Source: Eudorina sp. 2006-703-Eu-15 (taxonomy: Eukaryota > Chlorophyta > Chlorophyceae > Chlamydomonadales > Volvocaceae). Taken from it: 64,000 nucleotides of DNA. The notes below the pieces were generated by a model. That model was given only the letters and a program-made list of their open reading frames with translations, did not search any database and was not told the DNA's origin. Every line of letters starts with the position of its first letter. Position 1 is the stretch's first letter. Location of the stretch: contig BDSI01000168.1 of assembly GCA_003117195.1 (NCBI GenBank), positions 17,501-81,500 on the forward strand, read 5' to 3'. The position numbers were made by a program, and so were the translations under genes. Positions 1 through 24,381 of this stretch are shown here, piece by piece.

Positions 1-11769
<11,769 letters not shown>

Positions 11770-13484
11770 ACCAAAGGTTTTCAGTCCGTTAGGAAGACGA
11801 CCGGCTCCTCTCGGTGCGCAATCTGTTCCTGAATATAAGGCGCATGTGACTCTACAGGTATGGTGACGAAACTTTGCTGTAGAGGCGCCGCAATGAACAG
11901 ACCATGTGTTACAAATCTCCAGGGAAAACCTATGGCTAACATCAGAAGGGCGCTATGTATGCGTTCAATTATTCAAGCAGAAAGGGAGTTGTTGCGTAGG
12001 TGCAGTGTTCCACTTCTTCAGTGTATGCATCGTTACGTCATGGTAATGCCGTGCAGAACGCCTTTAGCGTTAATGCTTGAGTTAAAGTTGTGAAACTAAT
12101 ACTACTTGTTTCTCTGTGAAACCCAAGCTTTTCAAGGGGCTGATCTTGGTTCCCATCTTGTGATTGTCACTTAGACCCAAGCTTCGGAAGTACGTCAAGC
12201 TCAAGAGGTGAAACCCATATTTATAGATACTGTTATGACATGTCAGAGATCGTCTAGTCGTGAAGGCGTTAAGCTGCGATCCGGCAAAGTCATCGTAAAG
12301 GTCGCTGTCGGAAAGTTCGAGTGGTCGACTCGAGTGGTACGTTGCAATCGTACCAACGTCGCAGCCCAAAGCGAATGGATTTCATTGTCTCTGGTTGAAT
12401 GGCAGCTGCTGTATTCCGAATGGCAGCCCCAACCCCTATTTATATTGTCCAAGGCTTCACCCGGCGCGGAGTGTGTGCTAGTCGCGTCTTGCCCGAAGAC
12501 AGGATATGCTCCTGTCTGCCTGCTCAACAAGTCGTTGCTGCTCTCTGTACGTATTACGGTATCTGATAATCTTGTGACGTGCGCTCCGCAGCTTGGACCT
12601 TTTTGACGTATTATTCAAACAGCACCTTGGCATATGTTGGCCGTGACCTTTACTTCCTATTCCAAGTCCCACTTCACAGAGATATGGAATGGCGTTAGTT
12701 CATCATGCTCTGCGACTTTCGACGCAGAGCTGCCGTGCCAACAAACTGTCGTCGATGGTCATAGAGTTTGCATGTTGTTAGAGCAGCGGTCCATGAGCCT
12801 CCTGGTTCGTTTGGACGGTACGAGCTCGCTGAAGCTTGTAACGCATCATCGTCATCATCAGCATGGAGTGCGCGCTTAACATCGCCTCGGCCCTTAAAAC
12901 GCTACTGCTGCTGTGACGCCCTCGCGGCCGTACTCGGAACAACAGCCGCTTGACCAATCCCCAGGAGCTGGGGAGGGGATAACGGCGAGCCCACCCACCC
13001 AACCATCTGCGTTCCCACCGCAATTCCTCTCCTCGCGGTCCTTCCCCCCTTCCTGGACCTTGTTTATCAACAACGGCCCGCTGTTCATTAACGCTGTGGT
13101 GCGCCGCACATGGTAACGAGCGCACTCGGCGGCGTTGCCATCCCTGGGGTATTCCGCGGCCAGAGACATTCGCCTCGCCCTGCCTATCCGACGGCCCCGC
13201 CCCTCAGAGGGCCCCCTCGCTGTGTCGCTTCCACGAAGGGAAGGGGGCGGCATCGCCATCGCTCACAACGACCCCGCCCTCAGTACCGGAGGAAGCAGGA
13301 ACCCCTCCCCCTCCTGCAGGCGGGGGCACACCAGCGAGGACAGTTGAGGTGTGTATGCCCGGTGACAGCTCGGGGACAGCTTGGTGGCAGCCCGGTGGCA
13401 GCCCGGTGCAGCAGCGCTGCTGGTGAGGTGAAGGGGGTCATGGTTTGACAACATCACCAGGGGCTTGCCCTGGTATACACCGGT

Positions 13485-13517
13485 GATCCCTTTGGGGTCC
13501 GCTGTAACGTTCATTCA
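13485..13517 (+). repeat. 33-base dispersed repeat, copy 1
   Basis: Identical over 33 bases to the reverse complement of 22672-22704, where it abuts an AATG array. Here it is followed only by a short CATTCA remnant. A looser relative (GGGGGCCCGCTGTCAC then ATT-rich sequence) lies at about 13676-13735. Confidence 0.85.
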
Positions 13518-13967
13518 ACATCACGTCCGTGCGCGCATCACCCAACAGAGATGTCTTCACACGGTATGTCAACAGGGCGGATTTCGCAGGACTCGTAGTA
13601 AAGCCTGTGCACGATACGGGGAGGCCCTCGGGGACCCGATGGGGTTGGCATCTCGGGGTACGCATTCGGTCTTGAGGGGGCCCGCTGTCACATTATTCAT
13701 CTATTTCCCGCATTCATTTATTAATTCGCTCCATTGAGTTAACCTTTGCGTTACATTCTTATTAATAATGGCACAGTGGCCCCCGCGGGCCATCTGCTAC
13801 ATGATTGTACGTATTTTGACCTGCTGCACGGCGGAGGTTGTCGCACTGCCCGTGGGACGCTGATTGACCTCCACATGGCTTCACCTTCCGACGTGTACGG
13901 CAGTATGTACCGCACAACGCACATGCACGCACGCACCTACACCGGGGCGGGTCGGGCGGGTTTCTCG

Positions 13968-14007
<40 letters not shown>

Positions 14008-14046
14008 TATCATCATCGTCATCATCGTCTCCAGCATCATCTCTTC
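13968..14046. repeat. (TCA)n microsatellite
   Basis: Near-pure TCA/ATC triplets with a few substitutions, followed by AGC/AAC-type triplets to about 14085. Confidence 0.93.
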
Positions 14047-14880
14047 AGCATCAGCAACAGCAACAGTAGCAGCAGTAGCAGCAACGACAACATGGCAACG
14101 CTGTACCAACCAATCACCCGCTCACCGGCTCTTCGCTCATCCCTCCAACCCAAAAACCAAAAAGCCCGACGAACCGCCAGCCGTCGCCCCCATGACTGCC
14201 TTGACTCCCCACGCAGCTTCCGAGATGACGGGACATGATCCGATCCAGATCCAGATCCGATCCGATACCCCAAACCCCAAACGAATCCCCAGATTGCCGC
14301 CCTTCGCGATTGACGCACCCAGCCCCCTCGCTCCCCAGCGCGTCATCCGCGGCCCTCGCCTGGCTGTCACATGTATGCCGACATGCGCCTCCCTCACCCA
14401 GCTGTCACACTGAGCACCGAGGATGTGTCTCGTGCTGATGGATGCAACGCAAATGGGTTACAAGGTTAGATCCTTAGTCCCGACAGGGCGACAGACAGCT
14501 GGCGCCGCGATCTCCCCACCCGCCGGCTTCCCGCCCGCCAGCGCAAAATGGAGGGCTCCCGACTGGCTGGCTGGCGGGCTGGCTCCCTTCCTACTGCCTC
14601 CCGCCTCCCAAGCTGGCCGAGCTGCTGCCGCTGCTGCTGCTGCCGCCTGCACCCGATAGCAAGGGGGTCAGGCAGGGGAAGCCAAGACGAGTTGAGTGAC
14701 CTTCATCGCGTTCGGAGGCAATAGAGAGCATCGTGTGGAGATGGTCCAACGGAGACAGCTCCACAGGGGGCGGATGATCTGTTTGGTGTCCGGAAGCCTT
14801 CAACGCTTGTAACAGTTGCTACTTCAACTGGATGACCCACGATGCGGATGAAACAAATACCCCACCCACGTACGCCTAGG

Positions 14881-16650
14881 CTAGAACGCTAGATAGTCCC
14901 CAACGAGGATGTGACCCCCCACACCCACCCACCCACCCTGGAGCGGCCGCGGTGTCACGAAGAGCGCCTTGCCCCGGGCGTACACCACGGCGGCGTCGGC
15001 GTTCGCCGGCGTCGTCGTCGCCATCGCCTGGGCGGTGGTGATGGTCGCGGGGGTGGGCGGTCGGCTCATGAGTTGCGCCTGCAGCCACACCTTGCGGCCC
15101 TCCACGCGCTCCACCTGGGCCATGCAGACGACGATGGAGTCGGACGGCAGCGGCTGCGGCAGCAGGGAACCAAATCAAGCAGGGGGATGGGAGGGCGAGC
15201 CGAGCGGCAGGGATTCAGCAGAGCTGAGGGACGTCGCACGTCAGGGATAAGGAATTAAGGGTGGCCGCTGTCGCTGCTGGTCGAGGGGCCCCGGCCTGTC
15301 GGCCCCTCCCGCTTATCGCACCACACCACCACCCTCACTCCCGCCATTCCTGCCGCCATTCCCGCCACTCCCGGCCACTCACCCGCATAAAGTCCACCTC
15401 GAGATGTGCGGTCATGGCAGCCTTGAGGTCCACACCGGCCAGTGCCTCCCACACGCCGGACTGCCGCCGGCCCGGATCCCCCGAGACGCCACCCGCACTC
15501 CCGCCGGAGCCCGACTGCCCTGCTCCGCGGGTGGTCTCTCGAACGGCCGCCGCCACTGAAGCGGCCTCCGCCGAGGCCGATGGAGGCCCCACCGCCGCCG
15601 CCGCAGCCGCCGCCGCCGCTACCGTACCGTCCGCGGTGGCGGCGTACAGCAGGTAGAGCAGGTAGCCGAATGTTTCATCGATGATGGCGGAGGAGAGACC
15701 GCCGTGGACGATGCCCCGGTGACCGCACACCGCAGCGCTCAGCGCATAGACGTTGAAGACGGTGGGGGTGAGCAGCGACGAGGTACTGGTACTGGTGGTG
15801 GTGGTGGTGGTGGCGCAGGCGGCGGGCTGCTGTTGGTGCTGCTGTGCTGTCGTCCCCAGCAGTGGGGCGGAGGGGGACGTCGCGAGGGGGCCGAGGTTGG
15901 CGGAGGAAGAGGTGGGGCTGCCGGCGCTGTCGGCGCGGGCCGAGGCGGAGGCGGCGGCAGAGGGAGCGGCCGCCAGGGCCGTGTAGCGGGCCGCCCACAC
16001 GACGTGGTTGTCACGGATGAGGCCCTTGCGCGCCATGGACTTGAACTGGCGTGTTGGAGGGGGAGCGCGGCGTGTGGGGTGGGGGGGAGCAAGGGCGGGG
16101 AGCGGCGCGGGGAGGGAGCGGGCGCCGGGCGGGCGGACGAGAGTTGGGTTGCGGTAGGGTGGGTCAGGCGGACCGCTGAGTACGCCCCAGCACAGGTCGT
16201 CACAGGTCAGGCGTATTGGCCCTAGGGCAGTGGCCAGGAGGATGGCATGTCGCCGGGCCGCCAGGTTGTTTAGGGTTGTTTCCTTCTGGGCACTTTCGGG
16301 TTTCGACTCACCAGGTGATCGTCGGGCAGGAGGCCGCCGCGGGCGGTGAGGCCTCTGCGGTCCAGCACGAGGGCGTTGCCGTCCTGCTGTTCCAGGTCTT
16401 GCAGCCACCGCACGTGCGCCAGCGCCGGCGTCGGCCGGACAAAATGCAACCGTTGCGCCAGGTACGCGGCCGGCAGGGTGTCGGACAGTACCGAGGGAAT
16501 AGTCTCTAAAGCAGCAGATAGGACTGAGGTAAGATTTAGGTCTGACAGGAGAGGGGCTGTGTGGCCCGCGTTGACACTTGCGATTTCAGTTGGTAGCTCC
16601 GTCACTTCCATTAGAGACGTCATTTTTGCAGCCGAAGGACGCGTCGACAA
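14881..16650 (-). CDS. Hotdog-fold acyl-CoA thioesterase (THEM4/PaaI-like)
   Basis: Probably hydrolyses acyl-CoA thioesters. Three exons (minus): 16650-16312, 16045-15383 and 15153-14881; all junctions are GT-AG and phase 0, giving 424 residues. Exon 2 carries the active-site loop HRGIVHGGLSSAIIDETFGY, the HGG...D/E signature of PaaI/THEM thioesterases; exon 3 (SDSIVVCMAQVERVEGRKVW then AVVYARGKALFV) supplies the last strands of the fold. The N-terminal exon looks like a helical leader (LAQRLHFVRPTPALAHVRWL) seen in longer plant and algal members. Ala- and Thr-rich inserts inflate the protein beyond the usual 200-300 residues. The start at 16650 is the first ATG; ATG 16623 is an alternative. 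Localisation is not clear from sequence. Confidence 0.85.
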
Positions 16651-18577
16651 TCGTTGGCTGCAAATGCGTGTATGTACGTGTCTTGCGGAGCAGGACCGGC
16701 ACTCTGTGGTCTTCGCGTTGCTGTGTCGAATGGTGCGTTCTAGGGTTCAATTTTCCGAATCTTCGTTCTTGGCGCTCCGCAACAGGATATGTGCTTGTCG
16801 AAACAAGAATATTACTGCTGTATTTATGCGTTTGTGAGTGCATAATGCTAAAGATGTGATTATGCTGGGTCCTACGTACCGTAAGCGTTGGAAGCTGCCT
16901 AAGGATTTGTCCTGAGTAAACGTTTTGTAATGACCAGCATCCTGGCAGCGTCTACTATCACCTTAAGACAGCACTATTGCTGTAATATTTATGAACATGC
17001 CCACGATTGCGTCGTGAGTTAGCAGCTCTTGCCGCATGTCCAGCCGGTCCAGCCGCCTGTCGTAGAAACGGCGGGATCAATTGACTTGGAAAGGGACAGT
17101 TTTTTATATTCTGTTATATCCGAGAAAAGCATGACAATTGAACATTTTTTTGGCAGGTTTTGTGTAAACTAGTAACACCAAGAGCGACCATTCGCCTCGA
17201 CGATTGTTCTGAAGTCGTTTAAAGCTCGCTTTCCCTGGCACCGGGCAACGACGTTTGTCCTCAGAACTACCACAATATCAAGTTTTGGGCTGCATTTGCA
17301 TTCGAGCCCCTGCCGTGTCTGAAACTACTTGAAGCGACCCTCAGAGCGGCGCCTGTGCAACCGGCAGGACAAACCTTCCCGTTGACACAGCTGCACGCGA
17401 GCACACCAAGCACCAAACCTACCGATGTTCGTTGCCTCCTATGGTAGGGTAGGATTCACGTCGTCCCGCTCAGCTGTCCCGCGCCCGTGTACTCCGGTGG
17501 CAGCCTGAAGCCTGCTTCGACCCCATGCATGCATGCAGGACCCGACACAGAACTTGGATGTCCGGGCGAACCACCAAGGCAGCGCACGACTTGGTTGCAA
17601 CCCTGTGCCAGGGGACAGCGGCATCCGGGGGACAGCGGCATCCGGCATGCGCCTCATGACGTGATCGGCCCCCACGTGACGTGATCGGCCGACCGTGTCA
17701 TTGGGATGACGTCACTCCAAACGCTTCCTCTCCACGTACACGCTGTTGCGGCTGTTGTTGAGGTCGACGGTGTCTCGTGTAAACGTATGACGGCACGGCA
17801 CATACTCTGACACCGGGCATCACCCACCATGATGGTGTCGTACTATGCGAGTAAGGTATGCCGCGGATGGGGATTTCGGGTGTCTCCGGCTTATGATGCA
17901 TCCTCGGGTCGAAGGGCTGTGACTGCTGCACGAGCTATACACCTTACTGGCGAGGCGTCCAGGGGCGTCCACCCGTCAACGCGGGTTTATGGCGCCACGA
18001 GGTTGCCGCGCCGTCACATGTACACGACAGGTGTGGCTCGAAGGCCCGAGATCTTGGATTGGCGGGTCAAGTTGAACAACGGGCGCAGTCCCGTGCTTGT
18101 GTGATGGTCTGTGCTCGCACGGTTGGTGCGAGGCCGTGGAGTGATGTGTGGCTTACAGTGAGCAACGCACGTCTTGAATCCAGAGGCCACTTTGTTCGTG
18201 CGCCTCACCCGCCGTCGAAAGATACATCAAGAAGAAATCAAATGGGCACCATAGCAACGCGGGCAGCGCATATGTGTCGCTGCAAAAACCAAAACACATG
18301 ATCCGCTACGTGTTCACTTTAGGGTAAAACTGCAAAATTGCACCCAAGCACCGCTCACGAAAAGCATTCGTGCGCATGCGTGATACAAGTGCCATGTACC
18401 GCGAACCCACGCCACTGCATGATCACCCGCCAAAATTTCGCCGCCAGTACAACCAGCCGCACGCCAGGTGTCTGCCCGGGGGGCCTCTGTGGACTGCTCC
18501 TTCGACAAATACACAAGTCCCGGTCCATGTCGAGCACCGCGCGCCCCCATATCTTGGGTTAGGCCCAGCCAGGACCT
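16651..18577. other. Spacer between thioesterase 5' end and Rieske 3' end
   Basis: Relatively AT-rich from 16.6 to 17.3 kb. I see no gene, RNA or clear repeat. TTACA at about 18153 (TGTAA on the minus strand) might end the Rieske transcript. Confidence 0.45.
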
Positions 18578-20341
18578 TCATGCCAGCACCTCAATGTCGC
18601 CCGAGTCGCCGACGCGGACCTGGAAGGTGGGCAGCGGCTTCTCCGGGGTGCCCTTGCCGATGAGCGGCAGGTTGGGCAGCTGCGGGAGAGGGAACGACGC
18701 AACGGGGTGGCGCCGCGGTGAGCAACATTGAATAGAAACCGAATTGGGTACGGCCTCGTCAGGCGCCCTAGTGCGGTGTGAGTTTAATGAGAAATGCGGT
18801 GTGTTTGAATGAAGAGACCGGCCCGACCTGCGGTGTGTGTGATCGCTCGCGGTATACACTCGCAGCTGCCCGCTGGTCATGTGCGTCCAAACGCGGAATG
18901 TGACACGTAATGTGCAACACACGTGCAGCAGCTGGGCCGGGCGACCTGCGCCAAGAACAATCTGCCCGGCACCGCTCCGCCTCCGCTGCACAGGTTCCAA
19001 GGTGCCAGAGCCGTTTGGCTTTGCCGCAGGTTGTGTCGTGCACACGCCTTGGACGGGGCAGGCAGCTGTACACGTAACAGGCTGCTGTTATGCCATGGCG
19101 CCATGGCCCGGGGGAGCACCGCATCGATGGCCAGCCACAAATCACAGCAAGACGGCCCATACAATACGAGCCCGCCACCTGCCTCGGGCGGACTTTCGTA
19201 AACCCATGCAAACCTTTTACTGCCGCCCTGTTGCCCGTGTTCCGCATTCGTGGCTTTGTTTGCCCGTGTCATCGCGCCCCCACACGCCCAACTACGTTAA
19301 CATATCTCCGCTTCCACATCCACTTGCGCCACCCGCCCGCCCTCAGCCCTGCTCCCTTCACGGCTGCGCAGTGCCGCAGTCCCGCAGCTCCCGCAGGCCG
19401 TCCGCTACCGCTTTTGCCCGCCCCCCGTTCCGAGCACGGCTAAGCCCGGGCACCCGGCGGTTGGCGCTCACCTTGGGGCACCACTCGCCCTTCACAGCGC
19501 CGGTGTCCAGGTCGAAGTAGGTGCCGTGGGCGGGGCAGACGACGCAGTTGTTCTTGACCTCGGCCTGTCGCGGAAGAGCGGCAAGCGGTCGTCCCGGGAG
19601 GCGGCCCGTTTGTTAAGGCTGTGAACCCGGACAGAACAACCAGGCGCTGCGCCTCAGCCTCGCCACGATTACCACCATCGGGCAAAGTCGTCTGACAGGT
19701 GTGCCCACTGCACGCGTGTTAGGGGAAGCGTTGCAAAGCCGCACGCGCAACCCCGGACCGCACCTACATTCTCGGGTGTACGCCTACCTGGAACAAGGCA
19801 GTCTTGCCGACCAGCGGGAGACCCAGGTGGCTGCACTTGTTGGAGACGGCGCGGACCTTGCCGTCCACCTCGACCAGCAGAACCTGAAACCAAGTGTGTC
19901 AGGGGCAGTTAAAGCAATTGGACTGTCGCACGTTTGAGTCCACCAAATGCACTCAAGTCGTCGCGATTCAGTTGCTATGAGCATCCATGGCAGTGACCAG
20001 ATCCATGACAGCAAGACGAACATATCAGAATCAGCGCGTAATTTCGCACTTTCGCGATTGTGGTCGGTTGAAGGTTGTCCACACATCCCAGCAACAGCCC
20101 GTCCGAGATGACTATCAATAGTTCAAAGGACACACCCTACAAAAGAATTGAACCATACCACAAGTCCACCCTCTGGGCTTACCTTCTGGCCGCCGACCTC
20201 GACCACCTGCTTGCCGCCGTTTGACTTCAGAGTGGAAGTGCTGCCAACCTTTGTCCAAGCAGCAGCCTCAACGCGGACCGTGCGACGGGACACCGCGGAG
20301 CGGGCCACACCCGCGCTACGAGGGCACAGAGCACTGGACAT
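18578..20341 (-). CDS. Small plastid-type Rieske [2Fe-2S] protein
   Basis: Predicted soluble electron-transfer protein with a Rieske cluster. Four exons (minus): 20341-20183, 19883-19788, 19564-19472, 18679-18578; every junction is GT-AG in phase 0, giving 149 residues. Both cluster motifs are intact and lie on separate exons: NKCSHLG (Cys and His ligands, about residue 72) and CVVCPAHGTYFDL (Cys and His ligands, about residue 95), followed by GAVKGEWCPK. The first 30 or so residues (SSALCPRSAGVARSAVSRR, then VRVEAAA) resemble a chloroplast transit peptide with a V-x-A-type cleavage site. No transmembrane segment is visible, so it is not the cytochrome b6f Rieske subunit. It could be a Rieske ferredoxin or a partner of a thylakoid or oxygenase system; the substrate is unknown. 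Confidence 0.93.
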
Positions 20342-21735
20342 TTTTGGTTACTGGAAAGATTACAGATATGGTGCAATCTAGCAACCGAAGAAAATCCTGG
20401 AGTCTGGTGAATAACAATCAAATTTGTGACGATGTACGGCCGAGTAACTACTACGGGATTTGGTGATATGCGAGCTGGGTTGACGAGAACATGAGTTGAC
20501 AACCAATGGATATTCAGTGGGTCCAGATCTTGCAGCCGTGTCTGTCCTTTGGAGCCAAGGCACAACTTGCTGGACGACGGAGCGTCTAACCACAGCTCTG
20601 GTCTAGACGCTTCTTGTACGCAAGCGGAAGCAAGCAAGCAACCCTCCACCGCCTCCGGCGGCAGACGTCTCCAAATTTAACGCCCAATTAAGCACAACGT
20701 ACATCATTTCGCACGAAATGTCGCGGGGCCACACTGCTGTCCACCAAACTATGTCGTCCCCCATAGCCAGCTTAACCCCTGCAAGGTGGCCACGTGCCGC
20801 CCGCAAACCGCGAGGCACATCAGTACGCCAACTGACATATGCCCTCCTACCAGCTGCCACCCAAGCGAAATACATGTATACATGTGCGGCCTGCACCAAA
20901 AGTAAAGGCGCACCATGGCGATTCCCGATCTGTCACCCCGGCCCACACTGCTACCCAATAACAACATCATTAATATGTACAATGATCACGCGCCGGGTAT
21001 CACCACCTCGGCATGTATTAAGCAAGGGGCCACAGACGATATGGCTCATCACAGCCTACACGCCGCGGCGGTGCGCGGGGAACCGCTATAGCACCCATAC
21101 GTACTTCGCAGTGTCGTACGGCCAACGACACCCTGGCGGCCAACGAAATGGTTTTGTGGCCAAGTGCAGCCTTCCGCTGCTTTCTCAAACGCAACATCAA
21201 TCAAACGCAACATCAATCAAACGCAACATCGAGTCCAACATCGAGTCTAAGCAGTAGGCGCCATTCGATCAGATACATGGATCGATAGGGTCTCCGTTCA
21301 CATCCGTCAAACGCCGTCTCCTTCACACCACCCGGCCCGTACCCGTACCCGTACCCGTACCCGCACGACCCACGCCACATGGCCCTGTATGAAGCCCGAC
21401 TGATGAGCCGTACAGATGTGGGGCAATCATCTCAGCACCAACGGCCACTGCTGCCACCCCGTGCATCATCAAGGGCGACAACCTACCGCGGAACTGCCCA
21501 CATATATATGTACACATGAAACCTCCCAACAGGATGATCAGGATGATCCCCAGCTGCTTGAAAGCCACTCGAAGGTGGGTGGCTTTTCCGGCCGCTGTGA
21601 GACGTCGTATCGGCTGCAGCAGGCCCCGAGTGTGCTGCACAGTTTCAGTCACACCCCATCACCCCTGTACCAGCTGCATCCCTCAGAAGAGTCTGGATCT
21701 GCGGCTGAGATCCCACCCCACGAGACAATGCGCGC
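20342..21735. other. Spacer between Rieske 5' end and ankyrin gene 1 3' end
   Basis: No gene recognised. It holds a short tandem array of AAACGCAACATCAATC-like units at about 21188-21245 and a CCGTAC hexamer array at 21337-21363. Confidence 0.5.
21337..21363. repeat. (CCGTAC)n hexamer array
   Basis: About four and a half copies of CCGTAC in tandem. Confidence 0.85.
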
Positions 21736-24381
21736 TCATCCTTCCTTGCTGCTGGCCCTGCTGCTGCTGCTGGCCCTGCTGCGCAGCTGCCCCTGCTGCT
21801 GCTGCTGCCCCTGCTGCCCCTGCTGCTGCTGCGCCCGTTGCGCCTGGCGTTGCGCAGCCATGGCCTCCACCCACTCGGACACGGCCCGATCATCCCCTCT
21901 GTCGTGACGGTGTCGCTCGTCTGCCCGCCGCAGCGCCTCGTCCCAGTCCACCGGGCAGCCCTCCGCCTCCAGCCACTTCAGCACCGGCAGGCTGCACCTG
22001 CGGATGGCGTCCGGAGCGCCCGACAGCCACACCGCATCGACGAACCGCGAGACGCCCCAGGGGCAGCCCACGCGGCGCAGGCAGCGCAGCATGGCGAAAT
22101 CGTTCTGGCGGCCCGCCGTCAGGTAGGGGGCGCCGGTGTCCTGATGGCGGTCGCGGCGGGCGGATCCCACGGCAGGGGAAGGGTTACTAAGAAACAGGTA
22201 GGTTAGGAACGGGGTCATAGGAAGGTCAAAAAGTCATACACACACAACATACAAAGGTGCAAATCCGAGGGCCCGTTTCAGTCAGGTCCCCGAGGTCCCC
22301 GAGTACCCGGACGCTACCTCACTCACGCCCCGTCGGAAGATGTGGGCCACTGAAATGAATGAATGAATGAATGAATGAATGAATGAATGAATGAATGAAT
22401 GGATGGATGGATGGATGGATGGATGGATGGATGGATGGATGGATGGATGGATGGATGGATGGATGGATGGATGGATGGATGGATGGATGGATGGATGGAT
22501 GGATGGATGGATGGATGGATGGATGGATGGATGGATGGATGGATGGATGGATGGATGGATGGATGGATGGATGGATGGATGGATGGATGGATGGATGGAT
22601 GGATGGATGGATGGATGGATGAATGAATGAATGAATGAATGAATGAATGAATGAATGAATGAATGAATAAATGAATGAACGTTACAGCGGACCCCAAAGG
22701 GATCTGAATGTGAAACCGGCCTCCAGCCTTCCCTCCCCCCTGCAACACTGCTCACCGGCATGGGGCAGCCCTCCCTCGCCAGCCACTCAACCAGGTCCAC
22801 GTGGCCGGACTCCACGCCAGCCTGGAAGACCGTCTCATCCCAGGCGCAGCCCTGCTGCTCCCGCAGCCACCGCACCACCTCCAGACTGCCGCACATCGCG
22901 GCATCGGTCAGCAGCCCAGGGCCGGACATGGCCATCCGAAACACCGCCCCGGCCGCCGGCCCCGCCTCCGGCCCCGACAGCCACTGCAGCACGTGCAGCT
23001 TGCCGTACCGCACGGCGGCCCCCACAGCTTTCGGCTGCATGGGGCAGCCCGCCGCCAGCAGGGCCTTCAGAATGTCGACGTGGCCGTGGCAGGCTGCCAG
23101 CTCCGTAAGCTCCGCGGACAGCTGCTCCCCCGCCCGCGGGCCGCCGCCGCCCCCCTCCGCGGGGGACAGGAGGTGCTTCACCACCTCCAGATTGCCGCTG
23201 ATGACAGCTTCCCGCAGCAGCGCCTTGGCCCCGAACAGGCCACGCCGGTTGTTCATGCACTTTTTAAGAGCTGCGATCCGCTCGACGGCATCTGGCCGAC
23301 TGACCAGGTTCTCCTCCGTTGCCCCGGTAATCTTGCACACCGCACTGCGCGGCTGGGACTCATGCAGCCGGGCGCCCAAGGCCCCCTCCAGCCACGCCAG
23401 CTTCTTTCGCCAGTCGGGGTGAGGACTGCAGAGGGCTGCGGCGGCGATGATCGAAAGCTCCCTGCGCGTCTTGTTCGCGGCGTCGCTGCCAGTGCTCGGG
23501 CGGCGGCGGAGGCCTTCCGGCAGGTGGGTGTCGTGCAGTGTGTCGTACAGTTGCTGCAGCGCGGGCAGGTCCAGGCTGAACGATGCGTGCGCGAGAAGTC
23601 GGGTGTAGTTGGGAACCCGCTGATGGTCAGCAGCCATCATCGTCGTCAGCAGCCAGGGCGTCATGTGGGCATGTCCATCGGCAAGACTGTCGTACAGCGC
23701 GCGCTCAATGTGCCACCAGTACAACTCCGCACCGGCTGCCAGCAGCTCCTCACAGAGCGCGCGGTGGCCGCCGGCGGCGGCCGCGTAGAACATTGCCGTC
23801 GCCAATCCGATTCGCGAGACGCCCTCATGCGCGAGCGCCCAGAGCACCACGACCCGCTGACCCGCCTTGGCAGCATCTCTGGCGAATATGTAGATTTCGC
23901 AGCGATGTCCCTGCTGTAGCAACCATTCGATGATGTGAATGTGGCCGCGAACCGCGGCGGCAATAAAAACAGCTCCATGGACAGGGCCGCAGCCCGCCGC
24001 GACCAGGGCCAGCTGCAGGTTGCGGATGCTGCCGCTGCCGGCCACCAAGCACAGGAATAGCCGCCGCTGGTTTAGAGAAAGGCCGGAAGTGCTGCGTTCC
24101 GAGCCCCAGCGGTGAGCGAAATCAAGTTCCGGCACCGGCTGCGACAGCCGCACGCGCGCCAAGCGCCCCAGCTTCCTCGCCGTTTCCTTGTTGATTAGGC
24201 GAACGAAGCATGCTACGTCGTTGTCCGGGAGGAAGCTGGTAACGCGCTCCACGAGCTCAACGACAAGCAGATCCCAACATGCCATGTCGAACGGCACTTT
24301 TGGCACTTTGTGACGAAGCTCGGCTGCGGCAAATTTAATCCTTTGCGGTTTCGATCTTCTGCAGGCTGGTGAAAACTTCAA
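21736..24381 (-). CDS. Ankyrin-repeat protein with F-box-like head, member 1
   Basis: Probable protein-interaction scaffold; function unknown. Two exons (minus): 24381-22756 and 22140-21736, joined in phase 0 (ATG CCG then GTGAGC donor; CATCAG acceptor), about 676 residues. The head [30 protein letters not shown] resembles an F-box; [15 protein letters not shown] follows, then degenerate ankyrin units of the type A..GH..I.EWLL..G ([52 protein letters not shown]). The last exon ends in a Gln/Ser-rich tail. It shares layout, head and the position of its last intron with the protein at 55387-57646, showing a gene family. ATG at 24285 (MACWDLL) is an alternative start. The intron is filled with a tetranucleotide array. 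Confidence 0.87.
22355..22678. repeat. Compound (AATG)n-(GGAT)n-(AATG)n microsatellite
   Basis: About 45 bases of AATG units, about 220 bases of GGAT units, then about 58 bases of AATG again, all inside the single intron of ankyrin gene 1. Open frames of MDGW or HPSI type are artefacts. Confidence 0.97.
22672..22704 (-). repeat. 33-base dispersed repeat, copy 2
   Basis: Exact reverse complement of 13485-13517. Its ATTCA end runs straight into the tetranucleotide array. Confidence 0.85.

Larger units (their letters stand above)
11770..14880. other. Spacer between cyclase 5' end and thioesterase 3' end
   Basis: No convincing gene seen. The first kilobase (about 11.85-12.7 kb) is visibly less GC-rich than the flanks and probably holds the cyclase promoter and leader. 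A degenerate repeat patch occupies about 13440-13740 and a TCA microsatellite about 13968-14046. TTACA at 14458-14462 is TGTAA on the minus strand and could be the thioesterase polyadenylation signal. Confidence 0.5.

Noticed and set aside
16990..17075. Minus-strand peptide RFYDRRLDRLDMRQELL that looks protein-like
   Set aside because: Short, no start, stop or splice context; no family recognised.
22391..22748. MDGW and HPSI repeat proteins
   Set aside because: Translation of the GGAT/AATG array within the ankyrin gene intron.
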